Made by a program: the position numbers and the translations under genes. 64,000 bases of DNA, taken from contig JAKOGI010000007.1 of the NCBI GenBank assembly GCA_029747015.1, positions 1,012,001-1,076,000 on the forward strand, in the 5' to 3' direction. How positions within the stretch are numbered: the first letter of the stretch is position 1; each line of letters opens with the position of its first letter. Below are positions 11,809 to 25,146 of this stretch, in pieces. Under the pieces are notes generated by a model. It saw only the letters and a program-made list of their open reading frames with translations. It made no database searches and had not been told where the DNA came from. The DNA is from Carnegiea gigantea (lineage: Eukaryota > Streptophyta > Magnoliopsida > Caryophyllales > Cactaceae).

Positions 11809-12014
11809 AGCCGTGATGATCAGTGAATCCCAAATGAATACTGGGTTCAGTGGTATCGTCTGGCCCCGGCAATAACACTGTCTATGGGCTGGCCCAATGC
11901 TGGGGAGTTCTAGCCGTGATGATCAGTGAATCCCAAATGAATACTGGGTTCAGTGGTATCGTCTGGCCCTGGCAATAACACTGTCTATGGGCTGGCCCAA
12001 TGCTGGGGAGTTCC
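11809..12014 (+). repeat. 103-bp tandem duplication inside the DUF26 pseudogene
   Basis: The block starting AGCCGTGATGATCAG is repeated at an exact spacing of 103 bp (11809 and 11912), with very few differences such as CCCCGG versus CCCTGG. The length is not a multiple of three, so it breaks the frame. Both copies share the same one-base frame discrepancy before the GPGNNTVYGLAQC motif. Confidence 0.9.
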
Positions 12015-12540
12015 AGATATAATAAAGCAGCGTTGTTATCCAGGCATCCAAGGCGCAGTTCAAAAGCTCCTAAAGTCTTGCCCCCGCTCTACCGATGCTC
12101 AAATCTGGTGCGACTACTGCAGTGTCCGGTATAGCCTGGACAACTTCTTTGGCGCCTTTGATGCCTCAAAATATGCGTTGGTTAAGAACATGGCTAACTA
12201 CAAGGACCCCAAATCCTTGTTCAGTAACTTGGGGCCGCTATTTGAAAACATCATTCGCAAAATTGCTGATCCCGCCTACAGCGGAATCGCCAGAGCGCAG
12301 ATAGACCTGCCAGGCGGTGACACTTTATATGGGGGAGCCCAATGCACGGCGGACCTCAGGCCTCCTGAGTGTTCTCGGTGCGTGGACGCCGCCATTAAGA
12401 ATTTCGACAATTTCTGCAAACCCAGGCAGGGTTGTAGGGTGTACCTTAGTAGCTGCCTTGCCAGACACGAGGTCTTCAACTTTTCATTTCCCTTGACGCT
12501 GGGTTCAAGAAAATCCATGATGATTTCATCCTTGTAGAAC

Positions 12541-14031
<1,491 letters not shown>

Positions 14032-17000
14032 TTAACTGTTTAGGGTAGATAAAACGCTTCCACCAGCAGTCGGAATGACCACCTCCCAGCCAGGCCCCTT
14101 CAGTGGAAACAAAGGTTTCTCCATATCGGTATCCTTGTCCTGATTCGGGCAGTTAATCAAATCACTACGATCCAGCACCTTGCTCAAATCCTCATCACTG
14201 ATGTCCGTCTGCACCATCTTATCTTCAGCATCTTCCTCCTCGCGGAGCAATGCGAGCAGATCTTCCTCCTGTAATAGCATATTTCAACGTTGAAGCATGT
14301 CAAACATGATGCTTCCAAACGAAAAGGAATCGGACAAAGCTCAAATGACAACTCAGATAGCCAGACACAATCAAAGGGTAGAAATGAGGCAATTAAAAGA
14401 ATGAATATAAAAAACTAGATGAATTCAGAATATACGAGATGACTTTTAGACGTATTACACTAAAAATTACTCAACACAATGAACTGAAAAGAGTAACATC
14501 TCGTTCAATGGGCAAGCTATGCTGAAATCCTGAGATAAAAAGCAACAAGCAACTTAACAAAAACTGTGGGAAGAGATCAACTCTTTCTTAGAAAGGCCAA
14601 TCATTTACCACTGATTCATCAAAGGCCTTGTGAGTCATGATTCATGAAACTAGAGAAACATATCAAGTAAGACCAAACTGCTTGAGACATCTGCTCCTGT
14701 GGCCAAACTTAACTCTATACGAGTCATTTTGTCACTTGCAGCTAAGCAAAAATGCCGAAATAATGTCCTTAGGAAGAAAAATATCTACACCATCGAGAAG
14801 AAATGTGCTGAGACTGTCAAAATTTGTTGACGCAGAGCATATTTTGAACTGCATACATTAAATAGGCCAAACAAATCATATCAATCAGATACCTCCATGG
14901 CATCATTCTTCATCCTTTCTTGCTTGAATTGCCCCTTGCCAATAACTACATGTTCAAGCTTGAGTTTACTGAAAGCCCTTTTCAGAATACGACCCTGCCA
15001 ACAAGAAACCTTAAGCTTCTCTAAGAGAGGAATAATAATTCATAGGACATGCTCAGAAAAGCACCTCCACAGACTGTGCAGTGGCAAGCCTATAGACATG
15101 AACAGGCTTTGTTTGACCAATCCTGTGACAACGATCCATCGCCTGCAAATCCATTTGGGGGTTCTGGCAACAGATACAGTACAATATGATCAGTTTAGAA
15201 GTATGATAAGAAACAAAAACCCAAGAATAGAGAAAAGCCCTACCCAATCACTGTCATAAAGAATACAAGTGTCAGCAGAAGTAAGGTTTATCCCCAAGCC
15301 TCCAGCCCTTGTGCTAAGAAGAAATATTCTGTAGTTGCTATTTTCATCATTGAACTCTTGTATCTGCCGATGCAGGTAATTTCTGATCAGATAGATGTAT
15401 TCTACGCAGCAATATCTTTTCTAACCTCCTAGTATAAGAGGCAAAGATAAAGAGAGTGACATCTGAAGGTTAAACTGGAAAGGTTGCTGCAAATTCTAGT
15501 GGAAAGTTAAAACGCAAAAGTTGATGCAACAAGCTGAAAATGTATGAGCACGATGTCTGAATAACGTTGACTGCAAAGCACCAACCTGTCTCTTCCTGTC
15601 ATCAAGTTTAACACTGCCATCAATTCTGCATACTTCATATCCCTTCTCACTGAAGTAGTAATCCATTATGTCCAGAATTTTCGTCCACTGTGAGAATATC
15701 AGAACCTGAGAGGATGAACCATTAGATTACAGAGAAAACGCGAGAGTAAGCTTAATGCACCACTTGCATGCATACGGTACTAGTCCAATACGACACATAA
15801 GGCTTACTTTATGCTTCTGGGCTAAAAGCTGAGTCAACAGTCTGTCTAGCAAGCGAAATTTGCCACATTGCCCAACTATCTGTTCTAAGGGAGGATAGAA
15901 ATCTGCCAGATAAACATCATGAGAAGGTCACAATTCATAGAAATTCAATACAAACCTTATTTCCACATTTTGACCATTGTGTCACTCACATGACCCGTCA
16001 AAATCAGACTCCAAGAGATCAGGATGGTTGCAATTTTTGCGAAGTTGAACCATTAAATTGTTGAGCTTTCCTTTCATTCCACGTGGTGCAGGACCTGAAT
16101 TTCATAAAGGAAGCAATTAGACGCAAAGTCTGTGCATGGTAATGGCATGATAGGCCACATCGGCGTGTGGACTGAGATAAAGGCACAAAATTAATAACTT
16201 TGAACGAAACACTCCAGGTATCAAAAGGAAAGAGAGCACAAAATTAATAACTCGGAACAGAACACTCTACATATCAAAAGGAAAGAGAGCACCAACAACA
16301 TATATGTTGAACACCACCAATCTTGCCATTAAAACAAAACTCAGCAACAAAATATTTTCATTCTTTTTTCAACATAGTTAAGACATCAAAATGCTGTTAA
16401 ATCTAGCCCTCAAATATAAAACAATGTGATGCCAAAGATAAAAGATTGTATTATGATGTAACATAAAGCATAATAACATGAAACAAAAATGTAATACGCT
16501 ATATGACTATACAGTTGCTGTCAATGTACAACTGTTCCCTGATTTACACAAAAAATAGGATGGCAAGATATACTCCTCTATGGTCTCACCCATATGATAG
16601 ATTAAATGACGTCTCATAGAGATATCAACCAAGCAATATCAACTACTCACTCAAACTCCATGCAGAGACACTTAAGGGTCACCAATAGTACCACCACTTG
16701 TGCAACAATATTGGCCAAACCCAGCAACTACCATATCATCATATTCTATCAGCTAACTTATATATTTGATTTGATCGGGATCTCGCATGTTCCATAATAG
16801 TCACATCATCAATAACTGACTAAGTGACAAACTGAAAACCCAAATAGCAGTGTCTCTGTTTCCTATACCTAAAGCTACAGCCTAGCGCTTCAGCGGGAAT
16901 CCCAGAAAATTTAACCTCTTAGTATCTAAAAGACGATAAAATAAAGATGAGTGATGAGATTATAATCATCAGAACATTCTGCCGGTAGAAGCAAAAGCAC

Positions 17001-20000
17001 ATCAACCTCAACCCTCAAGCAAGAAGTGTCTTCAGGTATGCTTACAATATGAGTCAATTATCCACACAAATCCTAATTAAATCAACACAAGATGGTTTTT
17101 AAAACACCAAAAAAAAAAAAAAAGAAGCAGAAGAAGAAGAAGAAGAAGGGGGGAGGAGCGAGGTAAAGGCCTAATACTTCCAAGAAAGCAAAGTCCGTAA
17201 ACAGCAAGTACCAGGAAATATGAAACCTTACCACAATTAGTAGTTTCCAGTAAATGATTTTCCAAAGTTCTATTGATTAAGTGATCCTGAAAGTTCCTTT
17301 GATGCTCTGTCATAGTAGCATATAAAATAATCTCCTTTTTGCGGGGCAGCATTTGTTCAACATCTGATTTCATTCTTCGAAGCAAGAATGGACGCAATAT
17401 AGCATGGAGCTTGGCCACCACCTACAAACCAAGCACACCATACATATCAAAAGCGAAGGATAAAAGAGTTCATAGCATTCGTTCGACAACATTGCACAGA
17501 TACATACTTGAACCCTCCTTTTCTCCTCCATTTCCTCTTTCAAAGCTTCATTACTACACCTTCCTGACAGATCAAACCTGTAAATAATGTAATAACATAA
17601 TTAAATGATAAAAGCAACAGCAACGTCACCAAAATCATAATGAGATCACGCAGCACATTAGAAAGTGCTTAAGAACATTCTTGGCTTTTGACTTTATATT
17701 ATTGGAGTTGGGCTTTCGAAAATCTTGCAACAACCAATGCTAGATGAAAGGGTTAGTCTACGAAAGGTCAGCATAATACATGATAGATGTCTGCTGCTAT
17801 GCCTGTCAATACATCTGCAAGTTGACATGATTACATCGATTGAAAAACTGCCTAATAACTGTATTTCACCTCCATAGTATGGTGAGGGCCTCTTATAATC
17901 AGACCAGTGATGATTACAGAAAAGCCAGAACAGGGGTTTAGAGGGTGCAAATACAAAGTCTTGGCTGGAAGAAGTCAACAGTATGGTCATCCGAGTATCA
18001 AAATCAATTTTCATTCCTATCATTCTCATATTATTTCAGAGTTAGCTCTATAGCTATCACAGGATCTCAGGGCAATGATAACTTGAAGACTGGCTGGAAA
18101 CTTCCGGGAGTACATCACAGTTTTGCAGGTTTGGTATGAAACCACAAGTAGAGATCAAAGGACAAGAAAACCAGGAACATTTTCGACTGATAAAAAAACC
18201 ATACGTAACAGAAGCAAGGATTCATAATTCTCAAAATGAAGTTGAGACAACTATGTCTGATAATTGATTTTGGGGTGGGAGGGGGGGAGAATGGAAACAA
18301 AACATATAAGCAACAGACCAAGACTCGAATTCCTGATGAGAGGAGAATATGTCTGGCAAGATGAAGTTCAACAGTGACCATAGCTCTGCCAAGTTATTCT
18401 GCAGTGGTGTTCCAGTCAACAGAAGCTTGTTCTCAATGGGTAAAAGCTTCAGCTCTCTCAGCAATTTGCAATTCGCATTTTTCAGGCGATGACCCTACAA
18501 AAAAAGAAATGTAAAGAAAAATATCAGAGTCCAGCACTTGGAAAGTAAAGATACCGAACAGAAGGAAGAAACTACAATGGTCAGCCTGTGCTGCTGGTCC
18601 ATACTTATAGTTTACCTCATCAACAACAACATATTTCCATTTATAATGCCTCAAGCATCTCCTCGAATCATTCATAGCAACCTCATAGGAAGTAACGATT
18701 ATTGGAAAGTTTGGACCAATGGTTTTGGGCATGTATTTTAGTCTTATCTCATTCCTTTGTTTCCTGTCCCCGTGATAAATTATAGCTTTCACTGATGGAG
18801 CAAACCTGCAATATCAACAGATGTTACGTCAAGAATACCCAGGATGGCTGGACGAGAATGATCCATTACAAGTTCTATTACCACTTACCTAGAAATTTCG
18901 TTCACCCAATTTGACAGAGTAGAAAGAGGAGCAATCACCATGTATGGCCCATCCAAACCCTTCCCTTTTAAATGTGCCAGAAACCCAATAGTTTGAATAG
19001 TCTTTCCAAGTCCCATTTGGTCAGCAAGAATTCCATTCAGACCATTTTGCCATAGAGAGATAAGCCACTTAACTCCTTTGATCTGGTAGGGTTTCAACTT
19101 CCCACCAGTTAAGAGGGGTATGAGTTCAGACTGCTCTTTTGCAACTCGCTCCTCCTCAGTCAGCTCAGCATCTTCAGCAGATGTACCCTCCTGAGACCTA
19201 GTCAACATCGCTGCAACTGCTCGTTTTGCTTTCCTCTACAAGAACATAAGACCATCCAGAGGCTTAAAACAACACATCATGTCGACAACACATACCAGAA
19301 AAACCAGGGTACCCATGGTAATACCACAGAAAACTTTTTAAACAACTACTTTTTCTTTGGTATTACAGATAATGTAAATGTAATCAGTCTGGTACAAGAT
19401 CAAGCACATGTCAGCGGCAAGCAAGCTTTGGCAAGGAATTCCTACTAAACAGTTCAAATCAGCAGCAATACAACACAAAATAAAGACTTTCATGAGCCTA
19501 CAAGCAAGCAGATACAGACAACAGGCCAAGCTTGTTTCCACAGCGAGTCTGACAGAGCGCACGCACGGGAAGGGCATGAGAGATTAGCTCAAAAAACTAA
19601 GAAGCCCAAATACCATATTATGATAGGAAAGTTAGAAACAATTTTCAAACAAAATCCCAAATGTAATAAGCTCCTAAATTGCCAAAAAATTCAAGCAGCT
19701 TACATCATTGTATTGTGCAGAAGCTTTCCTTTTTCTACCCCGTCCTTTCTTTTTCTCCTCAGTGGGTTCCTCTTGTTTTTCCTCCACTCCATTCTGCCAT
19801 CACAAATCCATGATTGAGCAAAAGATATACACAAACCGGAAAATTGATTCATGCAAAAGCAGTACGAGAGTCGTACCAATGTAATGTCATCCATCTTTTC
19901 CAGCAGAAATTCAGAGTAGAGCTGAGTTTGTGTTAATAGTTCATCTAACTTAGAAAACTGAAGGTCATTCAAATTGGCAGCATCTTCAGGCAATTTCTCC

Positions 20001-20317
20001 CTCTCAGCATCTTCTTCCTTAACCCTAGCTTCAAGCAACTTCTCTTCTTCTTCTGCCATTTCTTTTGATATGAGAGTAGAATCGCCATTTTTGGCATCAG
20101 CAAGCACATCATCCTCCGACTTCACTTCAAGCTCTTCCTTAACAACATCCTGCCAAAGAATTAGAAACCCCAATTTCAAATATGAAAGCTTAGCCTGGGT
20201 GTCCCAAAACAACAACAACAACAACAAACCGAGATACTGCAAACAAACCTCTTCTTCGAGTACCGAAGTGGGAGAATCAGCGGAAGGATCAACCTTCGTC
20301 CCGTTTTCGTCTACCAT
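14032..20317 (-). CDS. DDM1: DDM1: SNF2-family chromatin remodeller (15 exons)
   Basis: DDM1 is a nuclear ATP-dependent remodeller of the LSH/HELLS type. In plants it lets DNA methyltransferases reach heterochromatin and keeps transposons silent. Exons by GT-AG and frame are 20317-20249, 20149-19877, 19793-19704, 19235-18889, 18805-18616, 18494-18319, 17577-17508, 17421-17232, 16094-15990, 15902-15808, 15705-15586, 15363-15244, 15163-15065, 14994-14893 and 14268-14032. Together they give 2,283 nt, or 760 residues, close to the 764 of Arabidopsis DDM1. Visible motifs are an acidic N-terminus, a basic [11 protein letters not shown] stretch near residue 135, Walker A DQMGLGKT near 222, the DEGH box at about 322-325 across the exon 5/6 junction, LTGTPLQNN, the helicase C motif [10 protein letters not shown] near 537, and DRCHRIGQT near 627. 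All key residues are present and the gene looks intact. A possible 5' UTR intron lies upstream of the ATG. A MITE ends up about 620 bp upstream. Confidence 0.95.
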
Positions 20318-20934
20318 TTTCGAACCCTAAATTTTCTTCCCCCAAAAATCCTAGACCAAAAATTGCAGGAAAAATTGAAAATCAAAATTACGGTTGAATG
20401 TAGGCGTAAACAAGCAACACATTCACATAAAAATGGAACTAAGAAGACAACCCAATCGCAAAGAAAATCAACAAAAACAGCAACAAAATTCAAAATTAGG
20501 GTTCAATTTTCAAACATCAACAAATATTCTTTCAAAAAAGGAAACTAAATGCAGTGATTTGAACACGAAAAAAGAGAAGAATTACACACCTTAGAAGAAG
20601 AATGCTTGGATTTTTTTTATTTTTTTTTTTTGAGTTTTGCCGCTAATTCTCCAAGAGAGAGAGAGAGTGAAAATGGAGAGACGCTGAAGAAAAAAGTGAA
20701 ACACTGAACAAGGCCGCTGCCTACTGAGACTGACCACGCAGAACTACGGAAAATCACTAATTTAACAATGCGCCCATGCGGCTGTGGGCGGGAAATCGAT
20801 GTGTGCTTTTACCGTTTTGCCCCCTGGATTTTGGCCTTTTTCGGTACTGTTTTGCTTTTGAAATTTTGAAATTGAAAGATTTGAGGGACCAACCTGTTAG
20901 GCAAGTGTTAAACATAATCCACTCCACAGCCTAA

Positions 20935-21731
20935 GGACCTGTTTTATTTCGCATTTTAGAGAGATATAAGGAGATATAAGAAACTGTAAGGAGATGCAAG
21001 GAGATGTAAGGAGCTGTAAGAAGATGTAAGAAACTGTAAGGAGGTGTAAAGATGGATGTAAGAAGTTGTTGAATTGTTGAAGAGTTGTATAGTATAATTT
21101 GTTTTACAATGAACGTTTTGGATGAAAAATAATAATATTACAATAATATGCTTATTAAAAATAAATAATTAATTAAGTTAATTACACAACAATAAAATAT
21201 ATTAATCCCCATAAATTTGGTGAATAAAATTTCGTCCAAGATTTTTTTTTATGAACATTAGTTTGATCAAATAAGCAAAGTGTAACCAAAAAAAACTTTT
21301 TTTAACAAAATTAAATACAACTCTTCAAATAAATTCCTATTTTAAGTAAATAATTTTAAATATAAATAAATGTATGGTCATCTATAATAATATATATTTC
21401 ATGTCGAAACTCAAATATAATTTATGTCATTATATTATGTTTTTATGTTTATGTAAATGTTGTGTTCATAAGATATTTATAAATTTTGTATATTGGTAGT
21501 ATCATTAAAAAAATATACATAGTTCTGTAACTAAATAAATGAATGTTATAGAAAATCTATGAGATGTAAGAAGATGTATGAAGATATAAGGAGATGTAAG
21601 GAGATGTAAGAAGATATAAGAAAATGTAAGAAGATGTAAGAAAATGTAAGGATTATGTTAAGGATGTAAAGAGTTGTAAGGAGATGTAAGCTCTTAGCTA
21701 AATCCTAAAACACGCAAAATAGAACAGGGCC
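20935..21731. mobile_element. Tourist-like MITE upstream of DDM1 (797 bp)
   Basis: The left end is GGACCTGTTTTATTTCGC, and the right end read in complement is GGCCCTGTTCTATTTTGCG, so the termini are imperfect inverted repeats. TAA flanks both sides (20932-20934 and 21732-21734). Both subterminal regions are filled with degenerate repeats of GGAGATGTAA (about 20960-21060 and 21560-21690) around an A/T-rich core. There is no coding capacity. The terminus belongs to the same superfamily as the elements at 7212 and 43203. It lies in the presumed DDM1 promoter region. Confidence 0.8.
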
Positions 21732-21734
21732 TAA

Positions 21735-22196
21735 ACCTAGTGGCAAACTTTGAAATGAGGGGGAATCATAATATTAATATGAGATTACATCGTTCTTTCG
21801 TCTAATTAAGATAAGATGTTCCTAACTAATGAAAAAGATTTCGAAATTAACAATCTAAGAGAATGTTGTGTTTTTTGAGCTAATACAATGCAGGATATGA
21901 TAAATAAGAAATAATACATTTCACTAAAGAAAGACTTGTTCTACGATTTAGTTGTACAAATTGTTCCTCAATGAACTCCCTCATACGTTCATTATACTTT
22001 GCACTGTCTTTATTATTTATAGACATGATGCATTGTGTTTTAGAGTCTGAACATTTACATTTCAGTTTTATTACTTGTTTGAACATTTAATATTTTAGTT
22101 TTACTCAAAAAGTAATTGTTAATTTAACTCGAGAACTTTTTGGGGGTATGGGAAAGGATTTAACCAATCATAAACAAATTGCCCATTTCACGAACG
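21735..22196. other. Intergenic sequence between MITE and copia element
   Basis: A/T-rich, with no recognisable gene or repeat. The short open frame at 21880-22086 has no domain. Confidence 0.5.
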
Positions 22197-22201
22197 CATG
22201 A

Positions 22202-22775
22202 TGTTCGGTTTTATGGCCCAAAATCTCGAGTATCGGTACGGAGAGCCCATGCTGCACAAACACGGGTGTGCCAAGATGAAGAGCCGAAGACGGAGCAAAC
22301 AGCAAAGTGGCACGGTCGTGCCCCGGCCAATTTTTTGCCGCCTTGTTTTGGCGGCCAGGGTTTGGCGTTAAGGGTGTTTTCTCTGCGGCGGTTAGGGTTT
22401 TTTTCAATGGGGGAAAACCCTACTGTTTAGACCTTATATAAAGAGGGTCAGGTCTAGGATCTAAAATAACTCCAGTACTCATAAACACATTGAGAGGTAG
22501 AAGTACTTTGCGAGAGATTACAATAGAGAGAGATTATAAGTCTGCTCTTAGATCGAATCACAGAAGTGATTGTGATCGTGGTGTACTTTCCTGCTCATAG
22601 TGGATTGTTTTGGTGCTGTCACCGTCCGTGGTTTTTCCCACATTGGGCTTTCCACGTTAAATTCCTGTGTTCTTGTTCTCTTCCTATTATTCTGTTGTTT
22701 TGTTGATTGAATTTCTGATTTTCTATTGCATCCTATCGCGTCCGCTATACTGTTACTCTGATATTAATCCTAACA
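22202..22775 (+). repeat. Left LTR of the copia element (574 bp)
   Basis: It starts TGTTCGG and ends CTAACA. A TATA box within CCTTATATAAAGAGGG lies near 22434, followed by the expected R/U5 region. It matches the right LTR throughout with scattered substitutions, but lacks the extra GTGGCACGG-type repeats of the right copy. Confidence 0.92.
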
Positions 22776-22801
22776 AGTGGTATCAGAGCTTTGGTTATAG
22801 G

Positions 22802-24144
22802 ATGTCTTCTATCATGAGGGTAGATATTCAGAAGTTCGACGGAGAAATTAGTTTTAATCTCTGGAAGGTGCAGATGAGAGCGGTTCTCATCCAGCACGGG
22901 TTGTGGAATGTCCTGAAGGGACCTCATGTCAAACCCGAAAAGACAACAGATGAGCAATGGGCTGAAGAACAGAAGAAGCGGCGTGGGTCGCTGACGGAGG
23001 ACGAATGGGAGGAACTGGAACTGAAAGCGGTTTCAGCCATACAGTTGTGTTTGGTACCACATGTCCTGCGAAAGGTGCTTGATAAGACAACTGCGGTGGA
23101 TCTTTGGGCTCGGCTGGAGGAACTCTACATGACGAAGAGTCTCGCCAACAAGATCCGTTTGAAGGAAAGGTTGTATACCTTTCGTATGGCTGAAGGTACC
23201 CCTGTCCAAAAGCATTTGAATGAGTTTAACTCTATTCTTGTTGACTTGGAGAGTTTAGATGTGAAAATTGAGGATGAAGATAAGGCTATTTTGCTTGTTG
23301 TGTCGTTATTCCCTTCTTATAAACACTTTAAGGATATTATGCTATATAGTAATTCTAATATTATATCGTTTGAGGATGTTAAGTCAAACCTGTTGTCTAA
23401 GGAGAAGTTTGATCTTGACATTCATGCTAATTCTGTTGAGGGATTAGCAGTAAGGGGTACAACAACTGAAAAGGGGAACGGTAATAGGAGTAAGAACGTT
23501 CTAAGTCTAAAAATCCTCATACTGGTAAGACCTGCAATTACTGTGGTAAATTGGGTCATATTATTGCTAACTGCTGGAAACTGCAAAAGAAGAAGGACAA
23601 AGAGGAAGATAATTCTCAGGAACCTGCTGAAACTTCATTTGCTGAATCTGATTCTGATGGTGACGTTCTGTTTGCTACCTCTACTGAAGGAGGGAGCGAT
23701 TCTGATTGGATTCTTGATTCTGGGTGTACCTATCATATGTGTCCTCACAATGACTGGTTTTCAACATATGATCCAGTTGACTCAACTGTTGTTCACATGG
23801 GCAATAATGCCCAATGTAATGTAACTGGAATCAGAACTGTTAAAATCAAGACCCATGATGGTGCTGTCAAGACTTTATCGAATGTTCGTCACGTTCCTGA
23901 CTTGAAGCGTAACCTCATCTTGTTGGGCACCCTTGAATCCAAAGGGTGCAAATATTCAACTGAAGGTGGAGTTCTGAAGGTCTCAAAGGGCAGTAGGATT
24001 CTGCTGAAGGGTTTGAGGCAAAGAGGCCTCTATGTCTTGCAGGCATCTACTGTGGCAGGTTATATGAAGGAAAGTTTATATAAGTCATCTCCTAGAGCTA
24101 AGTTCAAGTATTACTTGGACTCAGTTGGCATTCGCAGTATTTGA
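22802..24144 (+). pseudogene. copia gag-protease remnant, frameshifted
   Basis: The gag part starts at the ATG at 22802 (or 22814) and shows the FDG...W copia gag pattern for about 215 residues. A frameshift near 23496-23500 separates it from the zinc knuckle CNYCGKLGHIIANC (CX2CX4HX4C) in another frame. The protease follows with its catalytic DSG triplet in WILDSGCTYHM, then the usual post-protease segment. The frame ends at 24144 with no polymerase domains. This is a retroelement protein, not a host gene. Confidence 0.9.
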
Positions 24145-24245
24145 GCGCCCTTCGGGGCATTGCCCCTTGGGAGGGGCATCACCCTTCGGGGTGCGATAAC
24201 GGAGTCAGAAAGCAGTGATTGGAGATTTTGGTCAAAGGTGGAGAT

Positions 24246-24883
24246 TGTTGGGTTTTATGGCCCAAAATCTCGAGTATCGGCACGGGGAGCCCACGCTGCA
24301 CAGACACGGGCGTGCCAAGACGAAGAGTCGAAGACGGAGCAAACAGCAAAGTGGCACGGGGGTGCCGTGCCACATGGCACGGTCGTGCCATGTGGCACGG
24401 TGTGGCCATGCCACGTGGCACGGTCGTGCCCCGGCCAATTTTTTGCCGTCTTGTTTTGGCGGCTAGGGTTTGGCGTTAAGAGTGTTTTCTCTGCGGCGGC
24501 TAGGGTTTTTTTAAAGGGGGGAAAACTCTACTGTTTAGACCCTATATAAAGAGGGTCAGGCCTAGGATCTAAAATAACTCCAGTACTCATAAACACATTG
24601 AGAGGTAGAAGTACTTTGCGAGAGATTACAATAGAGAGAGATTGTAAGTCTGCTCTTAGATCGAATCACTGAGGTGATTGTGATCGTGGTGTATTTTCCT
24701 GCTCATAGTGGATTGTTTTGGTGTTGTTACCGTCCGTAGTTTTTCCCACATTGGGCTTTCCACGTTAAATTCCTGTGTTCTTGTTCTCTTCCTATTATTC
24801 TGTTGTTTTGTTGATTGAATTTCTGATTTTCTATTGCATCCTATCGCTTCCGCTATACTGTTACTCTGATATTAATCCTAACA
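24246..24883 (+). repeat. Right LTR of the copia element (638 bp)
   Basis: It is homologous to 22202-22775 but 64 bp longer. The extra length is an array of short palindromic words around GTGGCACGGTCGTGCC at about 24345-24430. The TATA box CCCTATATAAAGAGGG is near 24542. Confidence 0.92.
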
Positions 24884-24888
24884 CATGA

Positions 24889-25146
24889 AAATAAGAAAAA
24901 TACTCTTTGGTGCAGAACCTAAGCCACTTTACCAAGGCATTGAAGAAGAAGAAGAATTGATACATGCACAGCCATCTCTTTTACGACCTTACCCATCTAG
25001 AGGAGCAACATTCTTGGATTTACCCTTTAACCCATTACAAAACAGCAATACAATGAGAATGAGGGAGTCAATCACATACAAATACAATGGGATCAAATCG
25101 GTCCCTTAGTGGCCATCACTGGGTAAAAACTCCGATGGTCAATTTC
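24889..25146. other. PERK 3' flank
   Basis: This short stretch lies between the copia element and the PERK stop codon and presumably includes the PERK 3' UTR. I recognise no other element. Confidence 0.4.

Larger units (their letters stand above)
10976..12537 (+). pseudogene. Cysteine-rich repeat secretory protein (DUF26/Gnk2), disrupted
   Basis: The start at 10976 opens a signal peptide (MASPFHFVVANLVLVFVVA) followed by an N-terminal region with the NYYC cysteine typical of Gnk2 domains. The downstream part (11953-12537) carries two C-X8-C-X2-C signatures, CPRSTDAQIWCDYC and CTADLRPPECSRC, which are diagnostic of the DUF26 fold found in plant secreted and plasmodesmal proteins and in CRK ectodomains. 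There is no transmembrane or kinase segment, so it belongs to the secreted class. The gene is broken three ways: a solo LTR at 11107-11779, a one-base frame discrepancy near 11855, and a 103-bp tandem duplication at 11809-12014. The last residues after the second domain also look degraded. I infer it is non-functional. Confidence 0.8.
22202..24883 (+). mobile_element. Internally deleted Ty1/copia LTR retrotransposon
   Basis: Two LTRs (22202-22775 and 24246-24883) begin TGTT and end CTAACA. They are flanked by the perfect 5-bp duplication CATGA (22197-22201 and 24884-24888). A primer-binding site complementary to initiator tRNA-Met (TGGTATCAGAGC) starts at 22778. A polypurine tract AAAGGTGGAGA ends just before the right LTR. 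The interior encodes gag and an aspartic protease, but integrase, reverse transcriptase and RNase H are absent. From about 24060 the sequence jumps to a short C-terminal remnant and GC-rich filler. The element is therefore non-autonomous. It sits between DDM1 and PERK, about 260 bp beyond the PERK stop codon. Confidence 0.95.

Noticed and set aside
14637..19577. Many plus- and minus-strand frames of 60-120 residues within the DDM1 locus
   Set aside because: They are read-through of DDM1 exons into introns, or opposite-strand shadows. The spliced model accounts for all conserved sequence.
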